Assembly (NCBI GenBank): GCA_023227695.1
Contig: JALNVE010000224.1
Span: 1-5,466, forward strand
Direction of reading: 5' to 3'
Origin: Paludibacteraceae bacterium
Lineage (GTDB): Bacteria > Bacteroidota > Bacteroidia > Bacteroidales > Paludibacteraceae
DNA length: 5,466 nt
The position numbers and the translations under genes were made by a program. The notes under the pieces were generated by a model that was not told the origin of the DNA, searched no databases, and saw only the letters and a program-made list of their open reading frames with translations. Of the stretch, positions 1 to 5,466 are shown one piece after another (the stretch's first letter is position 1; every line of letters begins with the position of its first letter).

Positions 1-118
1 ACTAAATTAGTTCTTTTTCTTGATAGAAAAAATTCTTTGAGAATTATTTTAAAACCATGTCATTGATTGTTAGAATGTTGCTAAATTTTATCTTTGCACC
101 CCTAATTGCGCCCCTATC
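1..118. other. A/T-rich non-coding left flank
   Basis: No convincing gene is seen here. A plus-strand 26-codon frame (57-137) starts with ATG but has no family resemblance, and it contains the promoter-like element. Two imperfect copies of GC(A/G)CCCCT (96-103 and 108-115) sit 12 nt apart just after the -7 box. Any gene to the left lies outside the window. Confidence 0.5.
66..96 (+). promoter_or_regulatory. Bacteroidetes-type promoter-like element facing the tRNA gene
   Basis: An exact TAnnTTTG -7 box (TATCTTTG, 89-96) lies 19 nt downstream of an ATTG -33 element (66-69), which is the spacing of Bacteroidetes primary sigma promoters. Transcription would start near 101-104 and run rightward. 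No plus-strand gene follows; the next items are the 130-164 hairpin and the antisense strand of tRNA-Asp. The element could drive a very short RNA, be a relic, or be a chance match in A/T-rich DNA. Confidence 0.4.
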
Positions 119-164
119 AAAAAGCAAAAGACTCTAAGCAGTTGAAATAAACTTACTTAGAGTC
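119..164 (-). terminator. Intrinsic terminator of tRNA-Asp
   Basis: A perfect 9-bp stem (GACTCTAAG at 130-138 pairs with CTTAGAGTC at 156-164) encloses a 17-nt loop. On the minus strand it is followed by TTTTGCTTTTT (129-119). It begins 9 nt past the 3' end of the tRNA, the usual place for a tRNA terminator. On the plus strand the stem is followed only by CTATTTT, so it could stop rightward transcription weakly. Confidence 0.8.
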
Positions 165-172
165 CTATTTTG

Positions 173-246
173 CGGTACGGACGGGACTCGAACCCGTGAC
201 CCCATGCGTGACAGGCATGTATTCTAACCGACTGAACTACCGCACC
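173..246 (-). tRNA. tRNA-Asp (anticodon GTC)
   Basis: A full cloverleaf of 74 nt can be folded on the minus strand. The acceptor stem GGTGCGG pairs with CCGTACC with one G-T wobble. The D arm contains GTTCAGTCGGTTAGAAT. The anticodon stem CATGC/GCATG holds the loop CTGTCAC with anticodon GTC, and the T arm is ACGGG-TTCGAGT-CCCGT. The discriminator base is G, as expected for tRNA-Asp. The 3' CCA is not encoded (the genomic sequence continues CAA), so it must be added by CCA-adding enzyme, which is common in Bacteroidetes. The tRNA supplies aspartate for GAC and GAU codons. It is a single gene with its own promoter and terminator, not part of a tRNA cluster in this window. Confidence 0.97.
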
Positions 247-269
247 GTTTTTTATTGTTTAAACTTTGA

Positions 270-289
270 GCAATTCTCTTCTGAATTGC
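270..289 (-). other. Hairpin in the tRNA-Asp leader
   Basis: A perfect 7-bp inverted repeat (GCAATTC at 270-276, GAATTGC at 283-289) with a 6-nt loop lies right at the predicted start of the tRNA precursor, about 24 nt before the mature 5' end. It may be a structured 5' leader removed by RNase P, or a chance inverted repeat. Confidence 0.4.
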
Positions 290-293
290 GATG

Positions 294-324
294 CAAAGAT
301 ATGTCTATTTCAATAACTGTGCAA
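294..324 (-). promoter_or_regulatory. Promoter of tRNA-Asp
   Basis: On the minus strand an exact TATCTTTG -7 box (301-294) is preceded, after a 20-nt spacer, by TTG (324-322). This matches the Bacteroidetes TTTG-N19-21-TAnnTTTG consensus. The predicted start is near 287-290, about 40 nt upstream of the mature tRNA end at 246. Confidence 0.75.
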
Positions 325-367
325 GAGGTTTGATGACTTTTTTTTAGAAGAAAATTTTCTTTTTGTT

Positions 368-397
368 AAAAAAAGAACCTTTACTTATGTTCGTTTT
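368..397 (-). terminator. Probable weak terminator of the glucanotransferase gene
   Basis: Downstream of the stop codon on the minus strand, GAAC (392-389) pairs with GTTC (378-375) around a 10-nt loop. The stem is extended by A-T pairs with one bulged base and runs into seven T residues (374-368). The GC content is low, so efficiency is uncertain. A nearby palindrome AAGAAAATTTTCTT (about 348-361) adds A/T-rich symmetry but has no clear T tract of its own. Confidence 0.45.
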
Positions 398-410
398 CTT
401 TTGCTCAGAT

Positions 411-3083
411 CTATCTCCCTGATTGTGAGATTAAACCTCTGATTGATTGATTGAACTCCTCGTTGTTTGTCAAATCTTCAATTTTTACATGCATTCTGTA
501 TCTCCAATAATTATTTGGATTAGAAGGATCGTTTATCCTTTCTGAGAAAGTCTCTTTCCAACGCAAGTTTCCGTTTAAAGACATCCAATCCTGAATAGGT
601 AGGATGACCAACATGGATGGACAGTTCAAGTGTTGCTCGATGATCTGCTGACAAATCCAAGGCTCGCAAAATAGTGGAGCCATTCCATATTGATTTAACT
701 CGTTATTGAAGTATCTCTGCGTGCGTGCACGGTCTTCTTCCCACCAAGCACGGATGGTATTCATGTCATGGGTGGATGTGGTGCATACAGAGAGATAAGG
801 ATTTTTATACAGCTTGCCGAATTCCATGCCCATCTCTTTCGGCATGCGTTGTATTTCCAGACTGAGCATGTCTAGTTCTTTCATGACCTCTGGTACGCAA
901 TAAGGCAGCATGCCCAGGTCTTCTCCACATGAGAGAAGGTTGGTTGCGTTGGTGAGGACAGGGAGTTTTTTCAACGCCTGATTCTTCCAGAATTCATCTT
1001 GCCTTTTAAAGTAGTAATAGTCGTAAATCTTGTTCAGTTGCTCCTTCATCTTAATGTCTTGGTGCCTGAACACGAAGCTTTGATGGATGGCTATTCTTGG
1101 ATGATAATAGTTTGGCTTATCCATGTCTTCAATAAAGAGAACTTGGCAGGTGAGGATCATCAATCCCTTGCAGATCTTCATGATGCTGTCTTTGCATTCT
1201 CCTTCGAATTTCTGCTTTATTTCAGCTTGGGTACGATAACCTTCTTTTAATGCGTATCTGTTGCCAATCTTATCTAGATATTTCTCTTTTACTAAGGCTG
1301 TTTCTTCTCCGAAAATAGACTCCAAGTAAGCGTCTACGATGTAAGGCTCGCAGAAAGTCTTTTTGTCGAAATCAATTCCAAACTTTTTGATTTCCTCTTC
1401 GGTCATAGGCATAGAGGGTGAAAATTGCCCCCAAAGACCTAATACTTGGTTGGATGGTATTCTGAATATTCTGAAGAATCCTAAGATGTGGTCTATGCGG
1501 TAGGCATCGAAGTATTCAGACATCTTCTCAAAACGAAGTTTCCACCAACGGTAGTTGTCCTTCTCCATCTCTTTCCAGTTGTAGATTGGGAATTCCCAAT
1601 TTTGTCCAGTCTTGGAAAAATCATCAGGAGGTGCTCCTGCCTGACTGTTACAGTCGAAGAGGGTAGGGTACATCCATGTCTCAACACTATAGCGGTTAAC
1701 GCCGATAGGAATGTCTCCTTTCAGAGCTATACCCATACTGTGAACATAGTTTACGGCCTCTTTTAGCTGTTTATGAAGGTGATATTGTATAAAGATATAA
1801 AATTCAAGGCTGTCTTTCTCTTTGCTCTTCTTGTCGAAGTATTTTGCAACTCTTTCATGAGAGAATACTTTATCTTCTTCCCATTCAGAGTAGTTTGCTG
1901 TCTTGTATTTGTCTCTTAAAAAGCTAAATAGTGTGTAAGGTTTCAACCAAAAGTCATTTTGCTTACAGAACAACAGAAAATCTTCGCTGTTGAAGGTCTC
2001 TTTCTTGTAAGCTTCATATAGCTCCTTTAAATAGTCGAATTTGATGCTGTGTACTTTTTCGTAATCGAGGAATTTATATGAGTTAAGTTCTTTTTTCAGA
2101 GCTTCATATTTCTCTTTGTCTTTTATTTTGCCGATTTTTTCCAAGCATATATAGATTGGATGGAGGGCAAATACGGAGATGGCACTGTAAGGATAAGAAT
2201 CCTTCCATGTGTTGGTGATTGTTGTGTCGTTGATAGGCAACGTCTGTATTATCTTCTGGCCTGTCTTTGCTGCCCAATCTGCCATCTCTTTGAGATCGGC
2301 AAATTCTCCACAACCGAAGCTTCTCTCTGTTCTCATTGAGAAAACAGGAATGGAGGTGCCTGCACCCTTGAAATCTGGTATTTTGAAATTAGGCTCGTTG
2401 TCGTTAATGATGATAGCGTCGACGATATGATTCAACGATGGGTTGATGTATCTGTTTGCTCCGTCTTCCCAACAAATCACACTTTCATGTTTCCTGTCGA
2501 ATATAACATATTTGTATTCAAGAGGAAAGTTGATCTTTGTTGCGTCTGCAATGTGGCTGTAGTTAGGGTAGTGGCTGCCGTCCATGTCTACCATGTCGGC
2601 CTCGATCCATTTGCCCAACAGGGAAGAGTTTCCGCTTATAGCCATACTGTATTTTTTGTCGACCTTGTCGGAAATAGTATTGAAAAAAATAGGAATATGA
2701 GTTTCGCTTATGCGGGTGTTTGCTTTCTTGTGTGCTCGTAAAGCCTTGGCGAATACGGCAGATTTCATTGACTTTGAAATGCCTCTTTGTTCAGAGAATG
2801 TGTCGAAAACCCAAGGACATTTTATGCCATTTTCTGGTAACTGGAATGATCTGGAAAGAGTTTTCTCTGATTTGATGATCTCATCTTCTCTTTTTATCAA
2901 ATAGTGATATCTGAATTCAGAAGATAGGGTGTTGATTGTGATTTCCCATCCACATTCATGATAATGCATAGGAAGCGGATTGCCTTCTTGGTCTTTCAGT
3001 TCATCTATGTCTCCCGTTATGTAGACTTGTTCTCCTATGAAAGTGTCACAACGAAGAGTAAATGTAATGGATCTCATATTCAT
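411..3083 (-). CDS. malQ: 4-alpha-glucanotransferase (GH77, DPE2-like, with two CBM20 domains)
   Basis: This enzyme transfers glucan segments or glucose between alpha-1,4-glucans. It should act in the cytoplasm on maltose, malto-oligosaccharides or glycogen, and no signal peptide is seen. At 890 aa it is much longer than E. coli MalQ (about 690). Two N-terminal starch-binding CBM20 domains occupy about residues 3-97 and 127-222; the second keeps the hallmark SLLGKW and WEDGANRY, while the first is divergent. The GH77 domain starts near 235 with the conserved block around GTSIPVFSM, then PYSAISVFALHP, GDIPIG (456-461) and the GAPPDDFS loop (483-490). Catalytic residues by family alignment are nucleophile D531 (RIDH), acid/base E721 (GEDLG) and transition-state stabiliser D773 (THD). 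An insert of about 140 residues separates D531 from E721, a hallmark of plant DPE2. The ATG at 3083 follows an A/T-rich leader with no Shine-Dalgarno; a second Met at residue 3 is the alternative start. The gene appears monocistronic. Confidence 0.95.
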   Translation of the reverse strand: MNMRSITFTLRCDTFIGEQVYITGDIDELKDQEGNPLPMHYHECGWEITINTLSSEFRYHYLIKREDEIIKSEKTLSRSFQLPENGIKCPWVFDTFSEQRGISKSMKSAVFAKALRAHKKANTRISETHIPIFFNTISDKVDKKYSMAISGNSSLLGKWIEADMVDMDGSHYPNYSHIADATKINFPLEYKYVIFDRKHESVICWEDGANRYINPSLNHIVDAIIINDNEPNFKIPDFKGAGTSIPVFSMRTERSFGCGEFADLKEMADWAAKTGQKIIQTLPINDTTITNTWKDSYPYSAISVFALHPIYICLEKIGKIKDKEKYEALKKELNSYKFLDYEKVHSIKFDYLKELYEAYKKETFNSEDFLLFCKQNDFWLKPYTLFSFLRDKYKTANYSEWEEDKVFSHERVAKYFDKKSKEKDSLEFYIFIQYHLHKQLKEAVNYVHSMGIALKGDIPIGVNRYSVETWMYPTLFDCNSQAGAPPDDFSKTGQNWEFPIYNWKEMEKDNYRWWKLRFEKMSEYFDAYRIDHILGFFRIFRIPSNQVLGLWGQFSPSMPMTEEEIKKFGIDFDKKTFCEPYIVDAYLESIFGEETALVKEKYLDKIGNRYALKEGYRTQAEIKQKFEGECKDSIMKICKGLMILTCQVLFIEDMDKPNYYHPRIAIHQSFVFRHQDIKMKEQLNKIYDYYYFKRQDEFWKNQALKKLPVLTNATNLLSCGEDLGMLPYCVPEVMKELDMLSLEIQRMPKEMGMEFGKLYKNPYLSVCTTSTHDMNTIRAWWEEDRARTQRYFNNELNQYGMAPLFCEPWICQQIIEQHLNCPSMLVILPIQDWMSLNGNLRWKETFSERINDPSNPNNYWRYRMHVKIEDLTNNEEFNQSIRGLISQSGR

Positions 3084-3107
3084 ATTTGTTTATTTCAAGG
3101 TCTTTTC

Positions 3108-3132
3108 CAAAGATACTAATAAGGTTTGACAA
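3108..3132 (-). promoter_or_regulatory. Probable promoter of malQ
   Basis: An exact TATCTTTG -7 box (3115-3108) lies 25 nt upstream of the ATG, giving a predicted start near 3101 and an 18-nt leader. The nearest TTG (3132-3130) is only 14 nt away, shorter than the preferred 19-21, and no good -33 element sits at the ideal distance. The promoter may therefore be weak or need an activator. Confidence 0.55.
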
Positions 3133-3180
3133 AAAGTAGAACTTCTTTCTGTTTAATGATTTTTTAAACTTCGTTTCTTG

Positions 3181-3224
3181 AGAAAAATAGAGGGAAGATG
3201 ATACTTGAGTTCCTCTTCCCCTCT
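3181..3224 (-). terminator. Intrinsic terminator of the VWA-domain gene
   Basis: On the minus strand a G/C-rich stem (AGAGGGGAAGA at 3224-3214 with TCTTCCCTCT at 3198-3189, one bulged G) with a 15-nt loop is followed by ATTTTTCT. It begins 41 nt after the stop codon at 3265 and separates this gene from malQ, so the two are probably separate transcripts. Confidence 0.8.
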
Positions 3225-3264
3225 GTCAATAAAGTTATAGTTATGTAAGTCTTTTTAGAACAAA

Positions 3265-4953
3265 CTAAGCAATGAGAGTAAACATTACACGATCTGCTTT
3301 AACTTTTTGGTTCTTTGAAGCGTAAGGTCTTACTCTTCCGTTAAGAATCCAACCCATTAAGTTGTCAATGATGGTTACTTTTGGGTTTTCATTGAGATCG
3401 TTGATTATATAAACTTGATAATTGCGGTTGTTTTTCAAACAAAGTTCCCACTCATGTTTTGTTAGGAAGAATGTCTTGCTGGAGTCTGGAACGCCTTTGC
3501 AAGCAATGAAATATTCAATATTCTCTTTGTCGAACATGATTTTGAAGTCGCAACCCAATTCTTGTTTCTTCTCTTTGTTTATCCAAACAACACGTTCTGG
3601 ATATTTCTTTTGAAGTAAACTAAATGTGTATTCTTCCCTCTTTTTAGAGTTGCTGTGTATTTTCTCTTTATCTTCGAAAAGAATAACCTCTTCGTCGATT
3701 TGTTTGAGTCGTCTAATCGCCTCCTTGTCTTCTGTTTGAGCAGCTTTGAACTCTTTTATTTTGATAGACATTTCTCCGATTTGAGCTTCCAATCTGTCAA
3801 TCTCTTCTTGAGCCTTCTTGTTGAAGCCTTTCAGTTCTTCGATCTTAGAGATGGACTCTTTTCCTGCGTTTCTTAATTTCTCAATCTCTGCCTTGGTCTC
3901 CCTCTCTTTCATAAGGAATCCTTGAATGGTCTTCATGTTTTCATTCAAGATGTTGCTGATCTCGAAGTTCTTTGCCTCTATCTCTTTGATAGTGTCAAGT
4001 TTAGTCTCCTCGCTAGCATTGCTACCGGCAACAAATATTTTGGAATCGATAGGGTTTTTGTCTTCGAAAACAATATTTGCTTTTGGCTGTTGCTTGGGTT
4101 CTTCATATACAGGACTTGGCTTGTAATCGTTTTTAGATTCAATAACACCTTTTGGAGACGGTGCCTCGTAAAGAGCCTCTTGCTTATCTTCTTTAATGAT
4201 AGGTTCAACTTTCTCTTCCCGAATGTCCTCTTTTATCTCGTTAACGATAGGTTTCGCCTCCTCTTTAGGTTCTTCCTTTATTGGCTCAACTTTAGGTTCT
4301 ACCTTTATTGGTTCTACCTTAGGTTCTACCTTAGGTTCTACCTTAGGTTCTACCTTTTTAGGCTCCTCTTGGATTGCTGCAGCTGGTTCAATCCCGTTAA
4401 GGATGTCAATAAGAGGTTGAAGCGTGCTCTTGATGGCGAAGTCGTCGTTTCCCTTGCTCAAATCAAGGTTGCAAAACACTCCGTTACTCATATCGGCAAC
4501 TTTCTGAGCCGTTTTCTCTTCGAAACCGCTTAGTCCTAAGCCTATGATGTTTACTTGGACATTGTCATTTTTTTTGGCTTTCTCAACTTCGAAATCGTAG
4601 ACGCCTCCGTCTGTCTCAGTTCCTGCAGTAACGAGAATAATACGCTTTTTGTCGGCGTTTTTCTCCTTCATTGCTTCGAGTGATTTCTGCATGGTATAGC
4701 CGATAGGAGAACCTCCGTTTGGAATAGGAAGTTTGTCGATCTTTTCTGTGAAATCATGTTTGTTGGTGATTCCTAAATCGATGGAGTTGATAACGATAGG
4801 AGATTTAACGATGGACAGAAATGTTCTCATTCCTATAGGCTCTGAGAAGTTCAGAAGAGGAATGATCTGATCTTTAATAGCTTTTTGTGCGATTGGGAGC
4901 TTTTTGCTCATGTTGTCTGAAATGTCAATCAGAAAATCGGTAATTGTACTCAT
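3265..4953 (-). CDS. VWA domain, coiled-coil and DUF3883/NO VEIN-like nuclease-fold protein of unknown function
   Basis: The protein (562 aa) has four parts. Residues about 3-168 form a von Willebrand factor A fold with a MIDAS-like start DISDNM (D10, S12, N14), GGSPIG (S82) and strand ILVTAGTETDGG, where the usual Asp of TDG is A110. Residues 190-310 are a Pro/Glu/Lys linker with KVEP repeats. Residues about 315-423 are a charged coiled coil. Residues about 431-535 resemble DUF3883 (NO VEIN C-terminal, PD-(D/E)xK-like): LGCDF (D469), then FIACKG (K486) and FFLTKHEW (495-502). The position expected to hold Glu in the (D/E)xK motif is A484. No signal peptide or membrane segment is seen, so it is probably cytoplasmic. 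The frame is open upstream to a TTG at 4989, but the ATG at 4953 is preferred because the VWA fold begins directly after it. It has its own promoter and terminator. VWA and nuclease-fold modules occur in bacterial conflict and stress proteins, but no partner is visible, so the role stays unknown. The DUF3883 match is by motif recall only. Confidence 0.85.
   Translation of the reverse strand: MSTITDFLIDISDNMSKKLPIAQKAIKDQIIPLLNFSEPIGMRTFLSIVKSPIVINSIDLGITNKHDFTEKIDKLPIPNGGSPIGYTMQKSLEAMKEKNADKKRIILVTAGTETDGGVYDFEVEKAKKNDNVQVNIIGLGLSGFEEKTAQKVADMSNGVFCNLDLSKGNDDFAIKSTLQPLIDILNGIEPAAAIQEEPKKVEPKVEPKVEPKVEPIKVEPKVEPIKEEPKEEAKPIVNEIKEDIREEKVEPIIKEDKQEALYEAPSPKGVIESKNDYKPSPVYEEPKQQPKANIVFEDKNPIDSKIFVAGSNASEETKLDTIKEIEAKNFEISNILNENMKTIQGFLMKERETKAEIEKLRNAGKESISKIEELKGFNKKAQEEIDRLEAQIGEMSIKIKEFKAAQTEDKEAIRRLKQIDEEVILFEDKEKIHSNSKKREEYTFSLLQKKYPERVVWINKEKKQELGCDFKIMFDKENIEYFIACKGVPDSSKTFFLTKHEWELCLKNNRNYQVYIINDLNENPKVTIIDNLMGWILNGRVRPYASKNQKVKADRVMFTLIA
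4282..4356 (-). repeat. 12-bp tandem repeat encoding KVEP
   Basis: The 12-bp unit AGGTTCTACCTT (plus-strand reading) occurs as three contiguous copies at 4321-4356, a nearly exact copy at 4309-4320 and another exact copy at 4294-4305, with degenerate versions to about 4282. It encodes KVEP repeated, interrupted by Ile-Lys variants, in the linker between the VWA domain and the coiled coil. The unit is a multiple of three, so copy-number change would lengthen or shorten the linker without a frameshift. Confidence 0.9.
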
Positions 4954-5013
4954 ATTAATTCGTGTTTTTTGTATTTTTCTAAGGTTCAAAATCTCGCCTC
5001 TATTTTCAAATCT

Positions 5014-5044
5014 TAAAGTTATATTTTTTTATGATTAGTATCAA
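5014..5044 (-). promoter_or_regulatory. Probable promoter of the VWA-domain gene
   Basis: On the minus strand TTG (5044-5042) and TAACTTTA (5021-5014; 7 of 8 match to TAnnTTTG) are separated by exactly 20 nt. The predicted start is near 5007, giving a leader of about 54 nt before the ATG at 4953. The leader is A-rich with no Shine-Dalgarno. An overlapping alternative -7 box, AAGATTTG, has no well-placed -33 element. Confidence 0.55.
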
Positions 5045-5300
5045 TAAGAAAACTACTTGCAAAAACATGTTGTGCAATATAAAAACGAGGTTGAAATTTT
5101 GTGTTTTATGTGAAAATTCGTTTTGGTTATCTAGGCTTTTTCTCTAAACAAAATTGCAGTTTTAGTTGATCCTTTTTGGAGAAATTATTCTTCAGATAGT
5201 TTCCTGTCTTTCTGGTAAACTCCCTAAAAATGGGGTGGAAAAACATTTCAAATAATCTAATGATCAAATGAAACAGCTGCTGATTACAAAGCAAAAAACG
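5045..5300. other. Non-coding A/T-rich stretch
   Basis: I see no supportable gene here. A minus-strand frame of 39 codons (5127-5246, ATG to TAA) is followable but has no recognised family. It continues open upstream through the terminator hairpin and the transposase start, which argues against it. A weak plus-strand promoter-like pair (TTG near 5070, AAATTTTG ending near 5101, 21-nt spacer) is of low value in such A/T-rich DNA. Confidence 0.4.
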
Positions 5301-5335
5301 AAAAAGGCTGCAACGATTAAGCTGCAGCCCTTTTT
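5301..5335. terminator. Strong bidirectional intrinsic terminator
   Basis: GGCTGCA (5306-5312) pairs with TGCAGCC (5323-5329) around a 10-nt loop. The stem is flanked by five A on the left and, after one unpaired C, five T on the right, so it can work on both strands. On the minus strand the tail is TTTTTCGTTTTTT, which is excellent. It probably ends a minus-strand gene lying to the right of the insertion sequence, and it also shields the transposase from leftward-originating transcription. Confidence 0.8.
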
Positions 5336-5364
5336 CAATGAGACTTTGTCACGTCCTGAAATAG

Positions 5365-5385
5365 CGTTACAACAAAAAAGTAACG
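5365..5385 (+). promoter_or_regulatory. Hairpin immediately upstream of the transposase start
   Basis: A perfect 6-bp inverted repeat (CGTTAC at 5365-5370, GTAACG at 5380-5385) with a 9-nt A-rich loop ends 3 nt before the ATG at 5389. In read-through RNA it could hide the ribosome loading site, a known way for insertion sequences to limit transposase made from outside promoters. This role is inferred from position. Confidence 0.4.
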
Positions 5386-5388
5386 AAT

Positions 5389-5466
5389 ATGAAAGGAAAA
5401 GAAAGACAGTACGTTAGACGTTCACAAAAAGACTACCCGATGAGCTTTAAGCTTGCGGTAGTAAGA
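5389..5466 (+). CDS. IS3-family-like transposase OrfA, N-terminal fragment (cut by window end)
   Basis: Only the first 26 codons are present. They begin MKGKERQYVRR and continue to a YPMSFKLAVVR segment that resembles the start of the helix-turn-helix OrfA proteins of Bacteroides IS3/IS150-type elements, which bind the IS ends before OrfAB cuts the DNA. The frame is open to the edge of the window. The ATG follows an A-rich leader and the 5365-5385 hairpin. The left end of the element probably lies 40-50 nt upstream, near 5341-5350, where TGTCACGTCCTGAAATAGC begins. The inverted repeat cannot be confirmed because the right end is outside the window. Assignment rests on remembered similarity of a short stretch. 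Confidence 0.5.
   Translation, partial: MKGKERQYVRRSQKDYPMSFKLAVVR

Noticed and set aside
57..137. Plus-strand 26-codon ORF at the left edge
   Set aside because: It is short, unlike any known family, and contains the promoter-like element within it.
173..246. tRNA-Asp as an integration (att) site
   Set aside because: No second copy of the tRNA 3' end and no integrase are visible in this window.
4282..4356. CRISPR-like array
   Set aside because: The repeats are 12 bp and contiguous without spacers, and they encode an in-frame peptide repeat.
3922..4533. Plus-strand 203-codon open frame rich in Phe, Tyr and Leu
   Set aside because: It is the antisense of the repeat linker and coiled coil; repeated FYLRFYL comes from reading the KVEP repeat DNA backwards.
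5127..5246. Minus-strand 39-codon ORF ending in TAA
   Set aside because: It has no recognised family and no convincing leader. Its frame simply stays open upstream through the terminator hairpin and the antisense of the transposase start, as expected by chance.
5268..5417. Plus-strand 49-codon ORF crossing the terminator
   Set aside because: It runs through the intrinsic terminator and overlaps the transposase start in another frame; its Lys-rich composition reflects the A-rich DNA.

Overview
The window looks like a chromosomal segment from a Bacteroidales bacterium, most likely of the Prevotella/Segatella or Bacteroides kind. Three things point there. The promoters carry the Bacteroidetes sigma-ABfr -7 box TAnnTTTG, and the exact octamer TATCTTTG occurs three times at sensible positions. 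The genes lack Shine-Dalgarno sequences and have A/T-rich leaders. The proteins are also typical: a long DPE2-like 4-alpha-glucanotransferase and a transposase start of the Bacteroides IS3 type. The tRNA gene does not encode its CCA end.

Layout, left to right. (1) Positions 1-118 hold no gene, but do contain a plus-strand promoter-like element (66-96) that faces the tRNA. (2) A minus-strand tRNA-Asp(GTC) at 173-246 has its own promoter (294-324) and terminator (119-164). (3) A minus-strand malQ-type gene (411-3083, 890 aa) encodes a cytoplasmic 4-alpha-glucanotransferase with two N-terminal CBM20 starch-binding domains and a GH77 catalytic domain split by a large insert, as in plant DPE2. (4) A minus-strand gene (3265-4953, 562 aa) encodes a protein made of a von Willebrand factor A domain, a KVEP-repeat linker, a coiled coil and a C-terminal nuclease-fold domain resembling DUF3883/NO VEIN. 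It has its own promoter and a strong terminator. (5) A non-coding A/T-rich stretch leads to a strong bidirectional terminator (5301-5335). (6) The window ends in the first 26 codons of a plus-strand IS3-family-like transposase OrfA (from 5389), so the right edge is probably the left end of an insertion sequence.

The genes appear to be separate transcription units rather than an operon. The glucanotransferase fits maltose, malto-oligosaccharide and glycogen turnover. The VWA/NO VEIN-like protein is the least ordinary item: its architecture recalls proteins of bacterial conflict systems, yet one metal-binding residue in the VWA MIDAS and the acidic residue of the nuclease (D/E)xK motif both read as alanine. 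It may therefore be a scaffold or sensor rather than an enzyme. That is inference; no partner genes are visible in this window.
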